Under the pieces are notes generated by a model. It did no database searches and was not told the origin of the DNA. It saw only the letters and a program-made list of their open reading frames with translations. From positions 94,968,797-95,032,796 of the forward strand of contig NC_044566.1 of assembly GCF_007565055.1 (NCBI RefSeq): DNA of 64,000 nucleotides. The letters are read 5' to 3'. The DNA is from Rhinopithecus roxellana (Eukaryota; Chordata; Mammalia; Primates; Cercopithecidae). Every line of letters starts with the position of its first letter. Within the stretch, counting starts at the first letter, position 1. Shown here piece after piece: positions 21,993 through 32,920 of the stretch. Position numbers and translations under genes: made by a program.

Positions 21993-22334
21993 TTGTATTA
22001 GTCTATTTTCACACTGCTAAAAAGAAATACCCGAGACTGAGTAATTTACAAAGGAAAGAGGTTTCATTGACTCCCGGTTCCTCATGGCTGGAAACTTACA
22101 GTCATGGTGGAAGAGGAAGCAGGCACAGCTTACATGGCAGCAGATGAGAGAGAGAACTCCAGGGGAAACTGCCATTTATAAAACCATCAGATCTCATGAG
22201 AAGCCCCCTCACTATCATGAGAACAGCCTGGCGGAAACTCCTCCCATAATCCAATCACCTCTGACCAGGACTCTCCCTCAACATCTGGGGATTACAATTC
22301 AAGATGAGATTTGAGTGGGGATACAAAGCCTAAC
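21993..22334 (-). mobile_element. THE1/MST solo LTR, antisense
   Basis: Starts 'tgtattagtctattttcaca' and ends 'gcctaaccataata'. It is a second MaLR LTR only about 40 bp from the first, separated by a Tigger1 remnant. Confidence 0.87.
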
Positions 22335-22362
22335 CATAATATACATCTATTAAAAATATTTT

Positions 22363-22678
22363 TCTGGCCAGGTGCAGTGGCTCACACCTGTAATCCCAGC
22401 ACTTTGGGAGGATCACTTTGGGAGGGAGCACTGAGGAGGGTGGATCACGAGGTCAGGAGTTCAAGACCAGCCTGGCCAACATGGTGAAACCCCGTCTCTA
22501 CTAAAAATACAAAAATTAGCTGGGCATGGTGGCATGCACCTGTAATCCCAACTACTCAGGAGGCTGAGGCAGGAGAATCACTTGAACGCGGAGGTTGCAG
22601 TGAACCATGATCGCACCATTGCACTTGAGCCTGGGCAACAGAGCGAGACTCCATTTCAAATATATATATATATATATA
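22363..22678 (+). mobile_element. AluS with (TA)n tail
   Basis: Full dimer with an extra 'gatcactttgggagg' duplication near the 5' end. The tail has become a TA microsatellite at 22657-22678. Confidence 0.92.
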
Positions 22679-23291
22679 TTTCTTCAATAATAAATTAACC
22701 TTAGTTTCCTGTAACTTTTTAAAAATCTTTTTAAACTTTTAGACTCTTGTGTAATAACACTTACTTAAAACAAACACATTGTACAGCTGTGCAAAAATAT
22801 TTTTCTTTGTTTATATCCTTACTCTATAAGCTTTTTTCTAGTTTTAGAATTTGTCTTCTTGAATTTTTAAAAACTCTTTTACTAAAAACTAATATACAAA
22901 CATACACACATTAGGCCAGACCTGCACAGGGTCAGGATCATCAATATCACTGTCTTCCACCCCCACATCTTGTTCCACTGGAAGGTTTTGGGGCACTAAC
23001 ATGCGTGGAGCTGTCATCTCCTATGGAATAATGCCTTCTTCTAGACACCTCCTAAAGGACCTGCTTGAGGCTATTTAAGAATTAACTTTTTTGTTTTAAA
23101 AGTTAGAGGAACAAATAATATAGTAAATACATAAACCAGTTATACAATCATTTATTATCATTATCAGGGATGATGCACTGTACATAATTGTCTGTGCTAG
23201 ACTTTTATAGGACTGGCAGTACAGGAGGTTTGTCTAAGCCGGCATCACCACAAACTCATGAGGTACGCATTACTCTACAATATTACTACAG

Positions 23292-23587
23292 GCTGGGCGC
23301 GGTGGCTCAAGCCTGTAATCCCAGCACTTTGGGAGGCCGAGACGGGCGGATCACAATATCAGGAGATCGAGACCGTCCTGGCTAACAGGGTGAAACCCCG
23401 TCTCTACTAAAAAAATACAAAAAACTAGCCAGGCGAGGTGGCAGGTGCCTGTAGTCCCAGCTACTTGGGAGGCTGAGGCAGGAGAATGGCATAAACCCAG
23501 GAGGCGGAGCTTTCAGTGAGCTGAGATCCGGCCACTGCACTCCAGCCTGGGCGACAGAGTGAGACTCCATCTCAAAAAGAAAAAAAA
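23292..23587 (+). mobile_element. Young AluY (Old World monkey type)
   Basis: Very close to consensus, with 'gagctgagatccggccactg' and 'gccaggcgaggtggcaggtg'. TSD attactacag (23282-23291, 23588-23597). It interrupts Tigger1. Confidence 0.94.
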
Positions 23588-23783
23588 ATTACTACAGCTA
23601 GGACATCACTAGGCCATAGGAATTTTTCAGCTGTAGTATAATCTTACGGTACCACTGTCATATATGTGGTCTATCCTTGACCAAAACATCCTTATGTGGG
23701 GCATGATTGTATTTCCAGTGAGAAGGAAATAGTAGGACCTGAGGTTACAAAAAAAAAAAAAAAAAAAAAAAAACTGAATAGAA

Positions 23784-24101
23784 GCTAGGTAAGGTGGCTC
23801 ATGCCTGTAATCCCAGCAATGTGGGAGGCCGAAGGGGGAGGATAGCTTGAGCCCAGGAGTTCAACACCAGCCTGGGCAACATGGCAAAATCCCATCTCTA
23901 CAAAAAAAATACAAAAAAAAAAAAAAAAATCAGTCAAGTGTGGTGGCATATGTCTATAGTCCCAACTACTTGGGAGGCTGAGGTGGGAGGATTGCTTGAA
24001 CCCAGGAGGTCTAGGGTGCAGTGAGCCAAAATCACGCCACTGTACTCCAGTCTGGGCAACAGAGGGAGACCCTCTCTCAGACCAAAAAAAAAAAAAAAAA
24101 A
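23784..24101 (+). mobile_element. AluJ/S SINE
   Basis: Full dimer; the linker is an expanded A-run. A separate A-run at 23750-23773 precedes it. Confidence 0.92.
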
Positions 24102-24507
24102 GGAAACTGGGTAAGGGAACAGGTGTATGAGAGAAGGGAGGACCCAAAGGAGAGGGCTCAAGGAATTGAGGGAAAGGGGAAAGCTTTAGGAAGGAGAAAT
24201 GGTTCATGGGAAATCCCTGGGAGATGTGCACGTGGGGCCTGCAGGGAGACTGGCCTCTTGTGAGGAAGCAGCATGACCAGCCCAGATGCCTGGTGCCCAA
24301 TTCTACCTCAGTGTCCCTGTCTGAGTCCCCATCCCCGGTGTAGCTTTGCTCAATCATCTGAACCTTTGAATAAAATACTACTTCAGTTCTCTTTGGAATC
24401 CATTGAATCCCCTCAGAGAACAGCAGGAGAGGTGGGAGAGGTGGTGTCTGGACCGGAGAAGCCCTACAGCTGAGGTAGGCCTGGCCTAGGAATTAGTTAA
24501 GTCTGCT
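24102..24507. other. No recognised feature
   Basis: Purine-rich, GC-moderate DNA; a 66-codon ORF at 24273 has no recognisable motif. Confidence 0.4.
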
Positions 24508-24773
24508 TTGTTAGTTTCCCATGGCTGCTGTGACAAGTCACCACAGGCTTAGTGGTTTAAAACAACACAACTTTGTTATCTGATAGTTCTGGAGGCTGGA
24601 GGTCCTGAAACCACGATGTCAGCAAGATCACTTTTCTCAGGAGCATCTCCTGCCTCCAGCAACCCCTAGAGAACTCCAGCACTGCTTGGCTCATGGGCCC
24701 TCATCTCTCCCACCTCCACCCCCTCCTGACATCACTCCTGTCACCTTGATGCCCTGCCTCCCTTTCTTTTTTT

Positions 24774-24807
<34 letters not shown>

Positions 24808-25195
24808 AGAGGGACTCTCACTCTGTCGCCCAGGCTGGAGTGCAGTGGCACTATCTAGGCTCACAGCAAGCTCCGCCTCCCGGGTTCACGCCATTCTCCT
24901 GCCTCAGCCTCCCGAGTAACTGGGACTACAGGTGCCTGCCATCATGCCCGGCTAATTTTTTGTATTTTTAGTAGAGCCAGCATTTCACTGTATTAGCCAG
25001 GATGGTCTCAATCTCTTGACCTCGTGATCCACCTGCCTCAGCCTCCCAAAGTGCTGGGATTACAGTCTCTGCCTCCTTTTCATAAGGACTCTTGTGTCTG
25101 TATTGGGCCCACCTGGACATTCTCCCCGTCGCAAGACCCTTAAATGAATCCCATCTGCAAAGTTTCTTTTACCATATAAGGTAACATTTTGGGAG
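24508..25195 (-). mobile_element. MLT1-class LTR, antisense, split by an Alu
   Basis: 'gttagtttcccatggctgct', 'gtggtttaaaacaacacaac', 'tgatagttctggaggctgga' and 'cataaggactcttgtgtctg' follow antisense MLT1 order. Confidence 0.75.
24767..25065 (-). mobile_element. AluY, antisense, slightly 5'-truncated
   Basis: Stops at 'gctgggattacag', lacking about 20 bases of the Alu 5' end. Similar ctgcctcc..tttc flanks mark the target site. Confidence 0.9.
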
Positions 25196-25465
25196 GAGGC
25201 CGTTATTGTGCCTACCACCCACATCAGCTCCTCAACTTTCCCTTCCCAGAGGAGAACCAGGGACAGAAAACAATAATTCCACCATTCCCTGAGTACTTAC
25301 TGAGCATGTATTATGTGCCAGGTATTGTTTCAATCGGCTGGAACAGAGCAGTAAATAAAATAGACAAATTCTTCACCACACAATGTTTATATCCTGGTGG
25401 TGGGGAAGAAAGAATATACATAATACATAAGCAAAACCTTTAGCAAGTGAGATGATGAAGAATCC

Positions 25466-25748
25466 TGGGTTGACTGCGCTGGCTCACACCTGTGATCCCA
25501 GCACTTTTGGAGGCCAAGGTGGGAGAATTGCTTGAGACCAGAAATTTGAGAACAGGCTGGGCAACATAGCGAGATCCCATCTCTAAAAAAAAAATTTCTG
25601 GGCATTGTGGTGCATGCCTGTGGTCCTAGCTACTCAGGAGGCCAAGGCAGGAGGATCACCTGAGCCCAGGAAGTCAAGGCTGCAGTGAGCTGTGATCACA
25701 GCACTGCACTACACCCTGGGCAACAGAGTGAGACCCTGTCTCAAAGAA
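25466..25748 (+). mobile_element. AluJ SINE
   Basis: Diverged dimer ('gttgactgcgctggctcaca') ending in a GAAA-rich tail. Confidence 0.9.
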
Positions 25749-26565
25749 AGAAAGGGAAAACTCCTAAGAAGAATAAACAGTAATTCAGGTGGTGGGAAGT
25801 AAGTGTTTAGATGCTGTGATTTTGGGTAAGGTGGCCAGGAAGGCTTTATGAAAAGGGGAAATTCCAGAAAAGATCAGAATAAAGTGAAGGAGAAATATGA
25901 TAAATATCCATATTTAGAAGTGATACAAGAAGTATCCATGTGGATATTTGTGGAAAAGTGGTTCAGGCAGAGAGGAGGCACCAAGAGTCGCTGGGTGGTG
26001 CATGCCCAGTGTGGTTGAGGAACAGCTGGTGGCCACTGTGGCTGGGGTGAAGCGAGCCAGACTGGACTCATGGTCATTGAGGGCACAGTGGAGAAGGGGG
26101 CAGATAGTAGAGAATTGTAGGACTTTGGCTTTGACTTAGAGTGAGTTGGAAGTGATTAAGGAGTTTTAAGCAGAGGAGAGATGTGATCTAACCTGATTTA
26201 AGGTCAGATCAGATTTAAGGCCAGAGGATCTCTCTGGCCATTGTGCTAAGAGTTGACCATAAGGGCAGAAGCAGGTGTCTAGCATGGTGGCATGGCCCAA
26301 GCTGGAAATGGTGAAGGTGAGAGGAAGGTGGAAGTCAGAGCCTGTGTATCTTGCAAAGGCAGAGTCAGGGGGATCCAGTGACAAACTAGATGTGGGATGT
26401 GAGAGAGACATGAAGGGGTCAGGTATGACTCCAAGTTTTTGGCAGATGGACAAGTGAAGTTGCCATGTATTGAGCTGGAGGTGACTGGGGAAAGGAGCAG
26501 GTTTGTGGGAACAGATCTGTTCAGGGTTGAGCATGGGTTGAGTCCGGGTTGTCAATTCAGTACTG

Positions 26566-26950
26566 TGTTAATCCGTTCTTATGCTGCTAATGAAGACATT
26601 AGCTAATGAAGGCTTATCAAGACTGGATAATTTATAAAGGAAAAAGGTTTAATTGACTCACAATTCTGCATGGCTACGGAGGCCTCAGGAAACTTACAAT
26701 CATGGCAGGAGGGGAAACAAACATGTCCTTCTTCACATGATGGCAGGAAAGAAGTGTGGAGCAAAAGGGGGAAAAGCCCCTTATAAAACCATCAGATCTC
26801 ATGAGAACTCATTCACTATCACCAGAACAGCATGAGGGTAACTGCCCCCATGATTAAATTACCTCCCATCCCTCCCACAACATGTGGGGATTATGGCAAC
26901 TACAATTCAAAATGAGATTTAGGTGGGGGCACAGCCAAACTATATCAAAT
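26566..26950 (-). mobile_element. THE1/MST solo LTR, antisense
   Basis: 'ttaatccgttcttatgctgc', 'ccatcagatctcatgagaac' and 'aattcaaaatgagatttagg' mark a full MaLR LTR inserted in the L2-like element. Confidence 0.85.
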
Positions 26951-27259
26951 ATCAAAGACAAGATGACAGGAGGCAACTGGACACAGTCTCAGGGGACAGG
27001 TCCAGACTGGAGTTAAAAATTTGGAACTTGTTAGGAACTGAATGTTTATGTCTCTTGCCTCCCTACTCAAATTTATATATGTTCAAGCCCTAATGCCCAG
27101 TGCAATAGTATTTGGAGATGGGGGCCTTTAAGAGGTAATTAGGGTTAGATGAGGTCATGAGGGTGGGGCCTTTGTAGTGGGATTAGTGCCCTTGTAAGTG
27201 GAGGAAGAGAGAGAGCTTCTTCTCTCTCCACGTGTACACGCCAAGAAAAGGCCATGGGA

Positions 27260-27563
27260 GGCCGGGCGCGGTGGCTCAAGCCTGTAATCCCAGCACTTTG
27301 GGAGGCCGAGACGGGCGGATCACGAGGTCAGGAGATCGAGACCATCCTGGCTAACACAGTGAAACCCCGTCTCTACTAAAAATACAAAAACTAGCCGGGC
27401 GAGGTGGCGGGCAGCCTGTAGTCCCAGCTACTCGGGAGGCTGAGGCGGGAGAATGGCGCAAACCTGGGAGGCGGAGCTTGCAGTGAGCTGAGATCCGGCC
27501 ACTGCACTCCAGTCCGGGCGACAGAGCGAGACTCCGCCTCAAAAAAAAAAAAAAAAAAAAAAA
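27260..27563 (+). mobile_element. Young AluY (Old World monkey type)
   Basis: Near consensus with 'actagccgggcgaggtggcg'. Exact 17-bp TSD aagaaaaggccatggga (27243-27259, 27564-27580). Confidence 0.96.
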
Positions 27564-27664
27564 AAGAAAAGGCCATGGGAGTCCACAGTGAGAAGGAGGC
27601 CATCTACAAGCCAGGAAGGAGGCTGCACCAGAAGCCCAATCTGCTGGTACCTTGATCATGAACT

Positions 27665-28075
27665 GTGTTAGACCATTTGTGTTGCTAGAAAGGAATACCT
27701 GAGCCTGGGTAATTTATAAAGAAAAGAGGTTTATTTGGCTCACGGTTCTGTAGGCTTTACAGGAAGCATGCAGCATCTGTTTCTGGTGAGGCCTCAGGCT
27801 GCTTCCACTCATGCTAGAAGGTGAAGGGTAATGCCACATACAGATTGCATGGTGAGAGCAGAAGCAAGAAAGAAGGAGGCAGTGCCAGGCTCTTTTCAAC
27901 AACCAGGTCTCTCAGGCATTAAGAGTGAGAACACACTCCTGTGAGAATGCTACCAATTCATAACTGAGGAGGACCCACCCCCACAATCCACCCCCACCTC
28001 CCACCAGACCCCACCTCCAACATTGGGGATCAAGTTTCAAGATGAATTTGATGGGGCCAAACAAACCATATCCAA
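27665..28075 (-). mobile_element. MST/MLT1-class LTR, antisense
   Basis: 'gtgttagaccatttgtgttg' to 'gccaaacaaaccatatccaa', nested in the sense MLT1 LTR. Confidence 0.75.
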
Positions 28076-28499
28076 ACCCAGTATGGACATTCCAGCCCTC
28101 AGAACTGTGAGAAATACAAGTATGTTGTTGAAGCCAGTCTATGGTAAATACCCAGTCTATAGTATTTTGTGATGGCAGCCCAAGCCGATGAAGACAGAAG
28201 TTAACAGCATGTAGATGGCATTTGAACACAAGGACCAGATGAGCTTGCCAAGAGAGGGGAGTGAAGCTGGACACCCAAGGACTGGCCTTGGGAGCTCCCA
28301 TGATTGGAGGTCAGGAAAATGAGAAGTGATTTCACTGATTTCTGTGCTACTAAGTCATCTACAGTAAGTAACGTCTGTGCTATGTGGAAGGAAGAATGGA
28401 GATTGTTCAGAGAGCCACTTTTGTCCACCTCATATTGCAATAGTTTTGCTTATTTCCAATTGGATGTTCATTTAAGTGTCCTCAAGTATGAAGGTAACC

Positions 28500-28893
28500 T
28501 CAATGTATTTGTTTGCCAGTGCTGCTGTAACAAAGCACCACAGTCTGGTTGGCTTAAACAATAGAAATTTATTTTCTCACAGTTCTGGAGGCCAGGATCT
28601 GAAGTCAGGGCACGGTCAGGATCTTTCTTCTGAAGCTTCTCTCCCTGGCTTGAAGATGCCGTCTTCTCCCTGTGTCTTCAACTGGTCTTCCCTCTGTGTG
28701 GAGCTGTGTCCTTGTTTTCTCTTCTTAGAAAGGACGCCATTCAGATTGGATTAAGGCTCACCCTGATGATCTCATTTTAACTTAGTTACTTCTCTAAAGA
28801 CCCTGTCTCCAAATACAGTTTCATTCTGAGAGGCTGGGGGTTAGGACTTCAGCATAGGAATTTTGGGAGGCCACAACTCAGCCCATAACACTA
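28500..28893 (-). mobile_element. MLT1-class LTR, antisense
   Basis: 'tttgccagtgctgctgtaac' through 'ccaaatacagtttcattctg' to 'ccacaactcagcccataaca' gives an almost complete antisense MLT1 LTR. Confidence 0.85.
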
Positions 28894-29348
28894 AGTCAGG
28901 AAGAAGTAGATGATTTTCCTGTAGTTTCTGTCCTCTATATAACTTCCCATCCCATCTGTGACAAAGGCTAAGGCATCCTAAACCCCTCAGTGTCCAGTCT
29001 TGCTCCTGATAGAGACCCTGTCTTCTCAGGATCCTACAGTCACAGCCTATAATTGAATGGGCATCAACTTGGCTGGTGGTTCTTGGGCAGGATGTTCACA
29101 GGCCAGGGGTGTGAAGTATCAGCCACCCAGTAGGCTGAGATGTCTTCACATGTAGCAGAAGAGAATATAATCTGAAGATGTCAATTCCTAGCCTTTTCTC
29201 AACTCCACAGTAACAACTCTCACATAATGTTTGTGGCTATGGTTGTGGTTTTAATTTACTCTACCTTTTACATGGGAGAGTCACATTAGGTTACAAAACA
29301 AAGATGCTGCAGAAGTACTAGTCTGACAGTGAGGACACTTAAGCAAGG
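28894..29348. other. No recognised feature
   Basis: Unassigned DNA with no ORF above 60 codons. Confidence 0.4.
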
Positions 29349-29360
29349 GTGGGTTAGTTT

Positions 29361-29652
29361 TATTTATTTTTATTTTTTGAGACAGTGTCTTCTTTGTGAC
29401 CAAGGCTGGCATGTGGTAGCGTGATCTTAGCTCACTGCAGCCTCAACCTCCTGGGCTCAAGCTATCCTTCCACCTCACTCCCCCAGGTAGCTGGGACTAC
29501 AGGCACACACCACCATGCCTGACTAAGTTTTTAATAGAGATGGGGTTTGCCATGTTGCCCGGGATGGTCTTGAACTCCTGGACTCAAGCAATCCTCCCAC
29601 CTCAGGCTTCCAAAATGCTAGGATTACAGGCATGAGCCACTGCCTGGCTTTT
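29361..29652 (-). mobile_element. AluJ SINE, antisense
   Basis: Diverged old copy, yet with an exact 12-bp TSD gtgggttagttt (29349-29360, 29653-29664). Confidence 0.94.
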
Positions 29653-29899
29653 GTGGGTTAGTTTAAGTAACTAATTTAGGCAAGTTGCTTCACCTATCTC
29701 ATCACTTCTTTGTTGGGAAATGAAGACAATTAATCCCTTGTCTCTTGTATACCTTGATTGCTGTTCTTTTTTTTTCCCCCCCCAAAAACAGAATAGTTGG
29801 GGCCCAGTTTGCAAAGCACAGAGATAGCAAGACACTGAGACACAGAATAAGGGCCCGTGAAATAGAGACTCTGAGCTGTGCTAAAAACTAAACTTGGGG

Positions 29900-30199
29900 C
29901 CAGGTGCGGTGGCTCACGCCTGTAATCCCAGCACTTTGGGAGGCCGAGGCAGGCGGATCACGAGGTCAGGAGATCGAGACCATCCTGGCTAACACAGTGA
30001 AACCCTGTGTCTACTAAAAATACAAAAAATTAGCCAGGCGTGGCGGTGGGCACCTGTAGTCCCAGCTACTCGGGAGGCTGAGGCAGGAGAATGGCGTGAA
30101 CCAGAAGGCGGAGCTTGCAGTGAGCCGAGATCACACCACTGCACTCCAGCCTGGGCGACAGAGCGAGACTCCGTCTCAAAAAAAAACAAATAAATAAAA
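29900..30199 (+). mobile_element. AluY-like SINE
   Basis: Full dimer, with ctaaacttggg before and ctaaactcggg after the A tail as a one-mismatch target duplication. Confidence 0.93.
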
Positions 30200-30525
30200 C
30201 CTAAACTCGGGGCACACAGAAAAATGATATAAGTCTTATAGGAGGTAAGTCTTGGAGAAATACGAGAAAGCAACAAAGACGAATGCCATGTGAACAAAGT
30301 GAAACAGCAAAGTAAGTGGTAGAAAAAAAATCCAAAGAACAAAATCTGGAATCTGACCTCAACCTAATAATCCTTGCTGAAAGAAAAGAAAGAAGAGAAC
30401 TCATTGCCCCAGCCAATAGAAGTGGTCAGATTGGGGAGGCCCCAAAATAGGTCCTCTTTAATATACTGCAGTGTGAAATTTTGATACTTAAAAGAATGAA
30501 TAATAGAAATACATGAAAAAATTTG

Positions 30526-30822
30526 ACCGGGTGCGGTGGCTCACAGTCTGTAATCCCAGCACTTTGGGAGGCCAAGGCAGTTGGATCACGAGGTCAGGAG
30601 ATTGAGACCATCCTGGCTAACACAGTGAAATCCCATCTCTACTTAAAAAAAAAAAAAAATTAGCCGGCTGTGGTGGCGGGCACCTGTGGTCCCAGCTACT
30701 CAGGAGGTTGAGTCAGGAGAATGGCGGGAACCCGGGAGGCGGAGCTTGCAGTGAGCCTAGATAGCGCCACTGCACTCCAGCCTGGGGGACAGAGAGAAAC
30801 TCCGTCTCAAAAAAAAAAAAAG
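30526..30822 (+). mobile_element. AluY-like SINE
   Basis: Full dimer. Flanks gaaatacatgaaaaa and gaaatatgtgaaaaa form a two-mismatch target duplication. Confidence 0.93.
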
Positions 30823-30900
30823 AAAGAAATATGTGAAAAAAAAAATTATGTCCATTAAAACGAGTGATTCTCGGAGATTAGATCAGAACAGGAATATGAT

Positions 30901-31202
30901 TTTTTTTTTTTTTTTTTGAGACGGAGTCTCGCTCTGCCACCCAGGCTGGAGTGCAGTGGCGCGATCTTGGCTCACTTGCAAGCTCTGCATCCTGGGTTCA
31001 CACCATTCTCCTGCCTCAGCCTCCCTAGAAGCTGGGACTACAGGTGCCCGCCACCAAGCCCGGCTAATATTTTTTGTATTTTCAGTAGAGACGGGGTTTC
31101 ACCAGTGTTCGCCAGGATGGTCTTGATCTCCTGACCTCATGATCTGCCCACCTCGGCCTCCCAAAGTGCTGGGATTACAGGCAGTGAGCCACCGCACCCG
31201 GC
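30901..31202 (-). mobile_element. AluY SINE, antisense
   Basis: Full dimer with small insertions; atgattttt repeats flank it. Confidence 0.93.
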
Positions 31203-31603
31203 ATGATTTTTTCTTTCTAAAAACATTTTTTATATTGTACAATCTTATTAGGATATTATGAAATCAAATGGGAAAATATGAAAAGTACTTCAAGGTACCT
31301 GTAAAACAGTTATCGCATAAAGGTTTGTCTTATTGCTATTGCTGTGAATCTACATTCCTAGAATTTTTAGTTTTTGTAGGCTACAGAAGTTATGTTGTTC
31401 AACTTTTCTCATCACCAGCCAGCATCTCTCTATGCTTCTGTCCTGCCTCCTACACACTGCCAAGGTGACCTTGAACATCTAACTTAGTTTCTCAGATCCT
31501 TTGTTTCTTCATTGGTGGAGATGAAAATTGCTCCCTCACACATGAATTTTGGGAAGATTAAATAAAACCATATAACAGTAGCATTTATAAAAATAAAATA
31601 TCC
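31203..31603. other. No recognised feature
   Basis: AT-rich single-copy-looking DNA; the 66-codon frame at 31268-31468 has no recognisable motif. Confidence 0.4.
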
Positions 31604-31660
31604 TTAGCCAGGTGCGGTGACTCACACCTGTAATCCTAGCACCTTGTTTTTACTAAATTA
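31604..31660 (+). mobile_element. Alu 5' stub with internal deletion
   Basis: 'aggtgcggtgactcacacct' leads to 'aatcctagcaccttg' and then to 'tttttactaaatta', skipping the middle of the left monomer. It borders the inverted repeat. Confidence 0.7.
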
Positions 31661-31668
31661 CTTATTTC

Positions 31669-31879
31669 GCTATTATTTCCTTTTTGCTTATTAGGTTACT
31701 CATTTACTTCTCAAGGCTAGCTAGGTGCCTGGAATTTCCCTTGAAGGAATTCAAGGTCTTCCATTATTTCCATGCTTAGTAGGTCCCAGCAGACCCGATA
31801 GAGAGGTCCTTGCTTTGTCTCAATGATACAGCAATTGAGGCCGGGTGTGGTGGCTCATGCCTGTATTTCCAGCACTTCG
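31669..31879 (+). repeat. Left arm of a 210-bp inverted duplication
   Basis: Reads gctattatttccttt... and is the reverse complement of 32880-33088 with two substitutions and two single-base indels. About 172 bp is non-Alu sequence; the last ~40 bp is the start of an Alu sharing the rare 'ctgtatttccagcac' variant with the right arm. Confidence 0.93.
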
Positions 31880-32097
31880 CTAGGAAATAAATCCTAGCGA
31901 AACCTTGTTTTTACTAAAAATACAAAAAAATTAGCCGGGTGTGGTGGTGGGTGCCTGTGATCCCAGATACTTGGGAGGCTGAGGCAGAAGAATCGCTCGA
32001 ACCGCGGAGGCAGGCTGCAGTGAGCTGAGATCGTGCTACTGCACTTCAGTAGCACAATTCAGCTTGGGTGACAGAGCAACACTCCGTCTCAAATAAA
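31839..32097 (+). mobile_element. Rearranged Alu with a hairpin insert
   Basis: The left monomer runs to 'agcacttcg', then a perfect hairpin (31876-31901) replaces most of the block before 'aaccttgtttttactaaaaa'. The right monomer carries extra 'cttcagtagcacaattcagc'. Confidence 0.85.
31876..31901. repeat. Perfect 10-bp hairpin inside the Alu
   Basis: ttcgctagga (31876-31885), loop aataaa, tcctagcgaa (31892-31901). It has no counterpart in Alu consensus and looks like a template-switch scar. Confidence 0.9.
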
Positions 32098-32105
32098 ATT
32101 AAATA

Positions 32106-32226
32106 TTTTATTTTCGTAAAGACGAGGTTTTGCCATATTGCTCAGGCTGGTCTCGAACTCCTGAGCTCAGGCAATCTGCCCGCATCGGCCTCTCAAAGTG
32201 CTAGAATTACAGGTGTGAGCTCGGTC
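32106..32226 (-). mobile_element. Alu left-monomer fragment, antisense
   Basis: 'aggctggtctcgaactcctg' to 'acaggtgtgagctcgg'; about half an Alu, diverged. Confidence 0.8.
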
Positions 32227-32606
32227 CTTTTTTAAAAAAAGAAAGAGAGGGAAAGGAAACGAAAAAAGAACAGCCTAAGGAGAACACCATCCTGTTGGGA
32301 AGCAGTGGCGAACCCAGCCGGTACTTCTGGCTCCCTGGCCTTCCCCTTCCCTCGGTGTTTCCTCACCTCCCTGCCTGCAGCCAGCTGTGCTCCTTCTCTG
32401 AACCAACGCAGCGGGCATCTGTGAGATTATCTGACCACCAGGCCCCGCAGCCCTTCCACAGATGTGACCCTACACCGTCCTGCCTGGGCAGCAGGATGGG
32501 CCTGAGATGGGTACTCTGTTCAAGATAGACCATGGGTCCCTTCCCCAAGACTCTGGAATGGAATGAAGAGAAACTATTTAGTCTCTCTCTTAATTATCTC
32601 AGTTGC
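32227..32606. other. Unique spacer within the inverted repeat
   Basis: About 380 bp of GC-moderate DNA with no repeat recognised; overlapping frames at 32295-32528 (plus) and 32548-32363 (minus) have no known motif. Confidence 0.4.
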
Positions 32607-32631
32607 TCTATCTATCTATCTATCTACCTAT
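32607..32631. repeat. (TATC)n microsatellite
   Basis: About six TATC units at the tail side of the following antisense Alu. Confidence 0.9.
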
Positions 32632-32633
32632 TT

Positions 32634-32920
32634 GATTTTTTGAGAGGGAGTCACTCTGTCTCCCAGGCTGGAGTGCAGCGGCTCCATCTTGGCTCACTGA
32701 AGCCTCCGCCTCCCAGGTTCAAGCTTTTCTCCTGCCTCAGCCTTCCAAGTAGCTGGGATTACGGCGCCTGTAACCAAGCCCGGCTACTTTTTGTATTTGT
32801 AGTAGAGACAGGTTTTCACCATGTTGGCCAAGTTGGTCTCAAACTACTAACCTCAAGTGATCCGCCCGCCTCAGCCTTCCGAAGTGCTGGAAATACAGGC
32901 ATGAGCCACCGCACCCGGCC
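32634..32920 (-). mobile_element. Alu, antisense
   Basis: Full dimer. Its 5' end (32880-32920) belongs to the right arm of the inverted duplication and has the unusual 'ggaaatacagg' in place of 'gggattacagg'. Confidence 0.92.

Larger units (their letters stand above)
21173..23712. mobile_element. Tigger1 DNA transposon, four times interrupted
   Basis: The left end 'tcatgccttgcttaatgaca' and the right end 'atccttatgtggggcatgat' are the inverted termini shared by Tigger1 and MER2. Tigger1 pieces lie at 21173-21565, 21954-21992, about 22335-22362, 22679-23291 and 23588-23712. The presence of 'ggatcatcaatatcactgtc' and its neighbours shows this is longer than MER2. Transposase frames are decayed. 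Confidence 0.85.
27030..28194 (+). mobile_element. MLT1-class LTR, sense, twice interrupted
   Basis: 'gttcaagccctaatgcccag', 'agaggtaattagggttagat' and, after the inserts, 'ccctcagaactgtgagaaat' and 'ttgtgatggcagcccaagcc' are MLT1 landmarks. Confidence 0.78.
25275..28330 (-). mobile_element. L2-like LINE, antisense, with nested LTRs
   Basis: 'gcatgtattatgtgccaggt', 'gtagagaattgtaggacttt', 'tgactccaagtttttggcag' and, beyond the nested LTRs, 'gtagatggcatttgaacaca' follow one antisense consensus order. I assign it to L2 from memory; the order is solid, the family name less so. Confidence 0.55.

Noticed and set aside
22000..22340. Possible retroviral coding remnants near LTRs
   Set aside because: Only solo LTRs are present; I saw no gag, pol or env-like frame near any of them.
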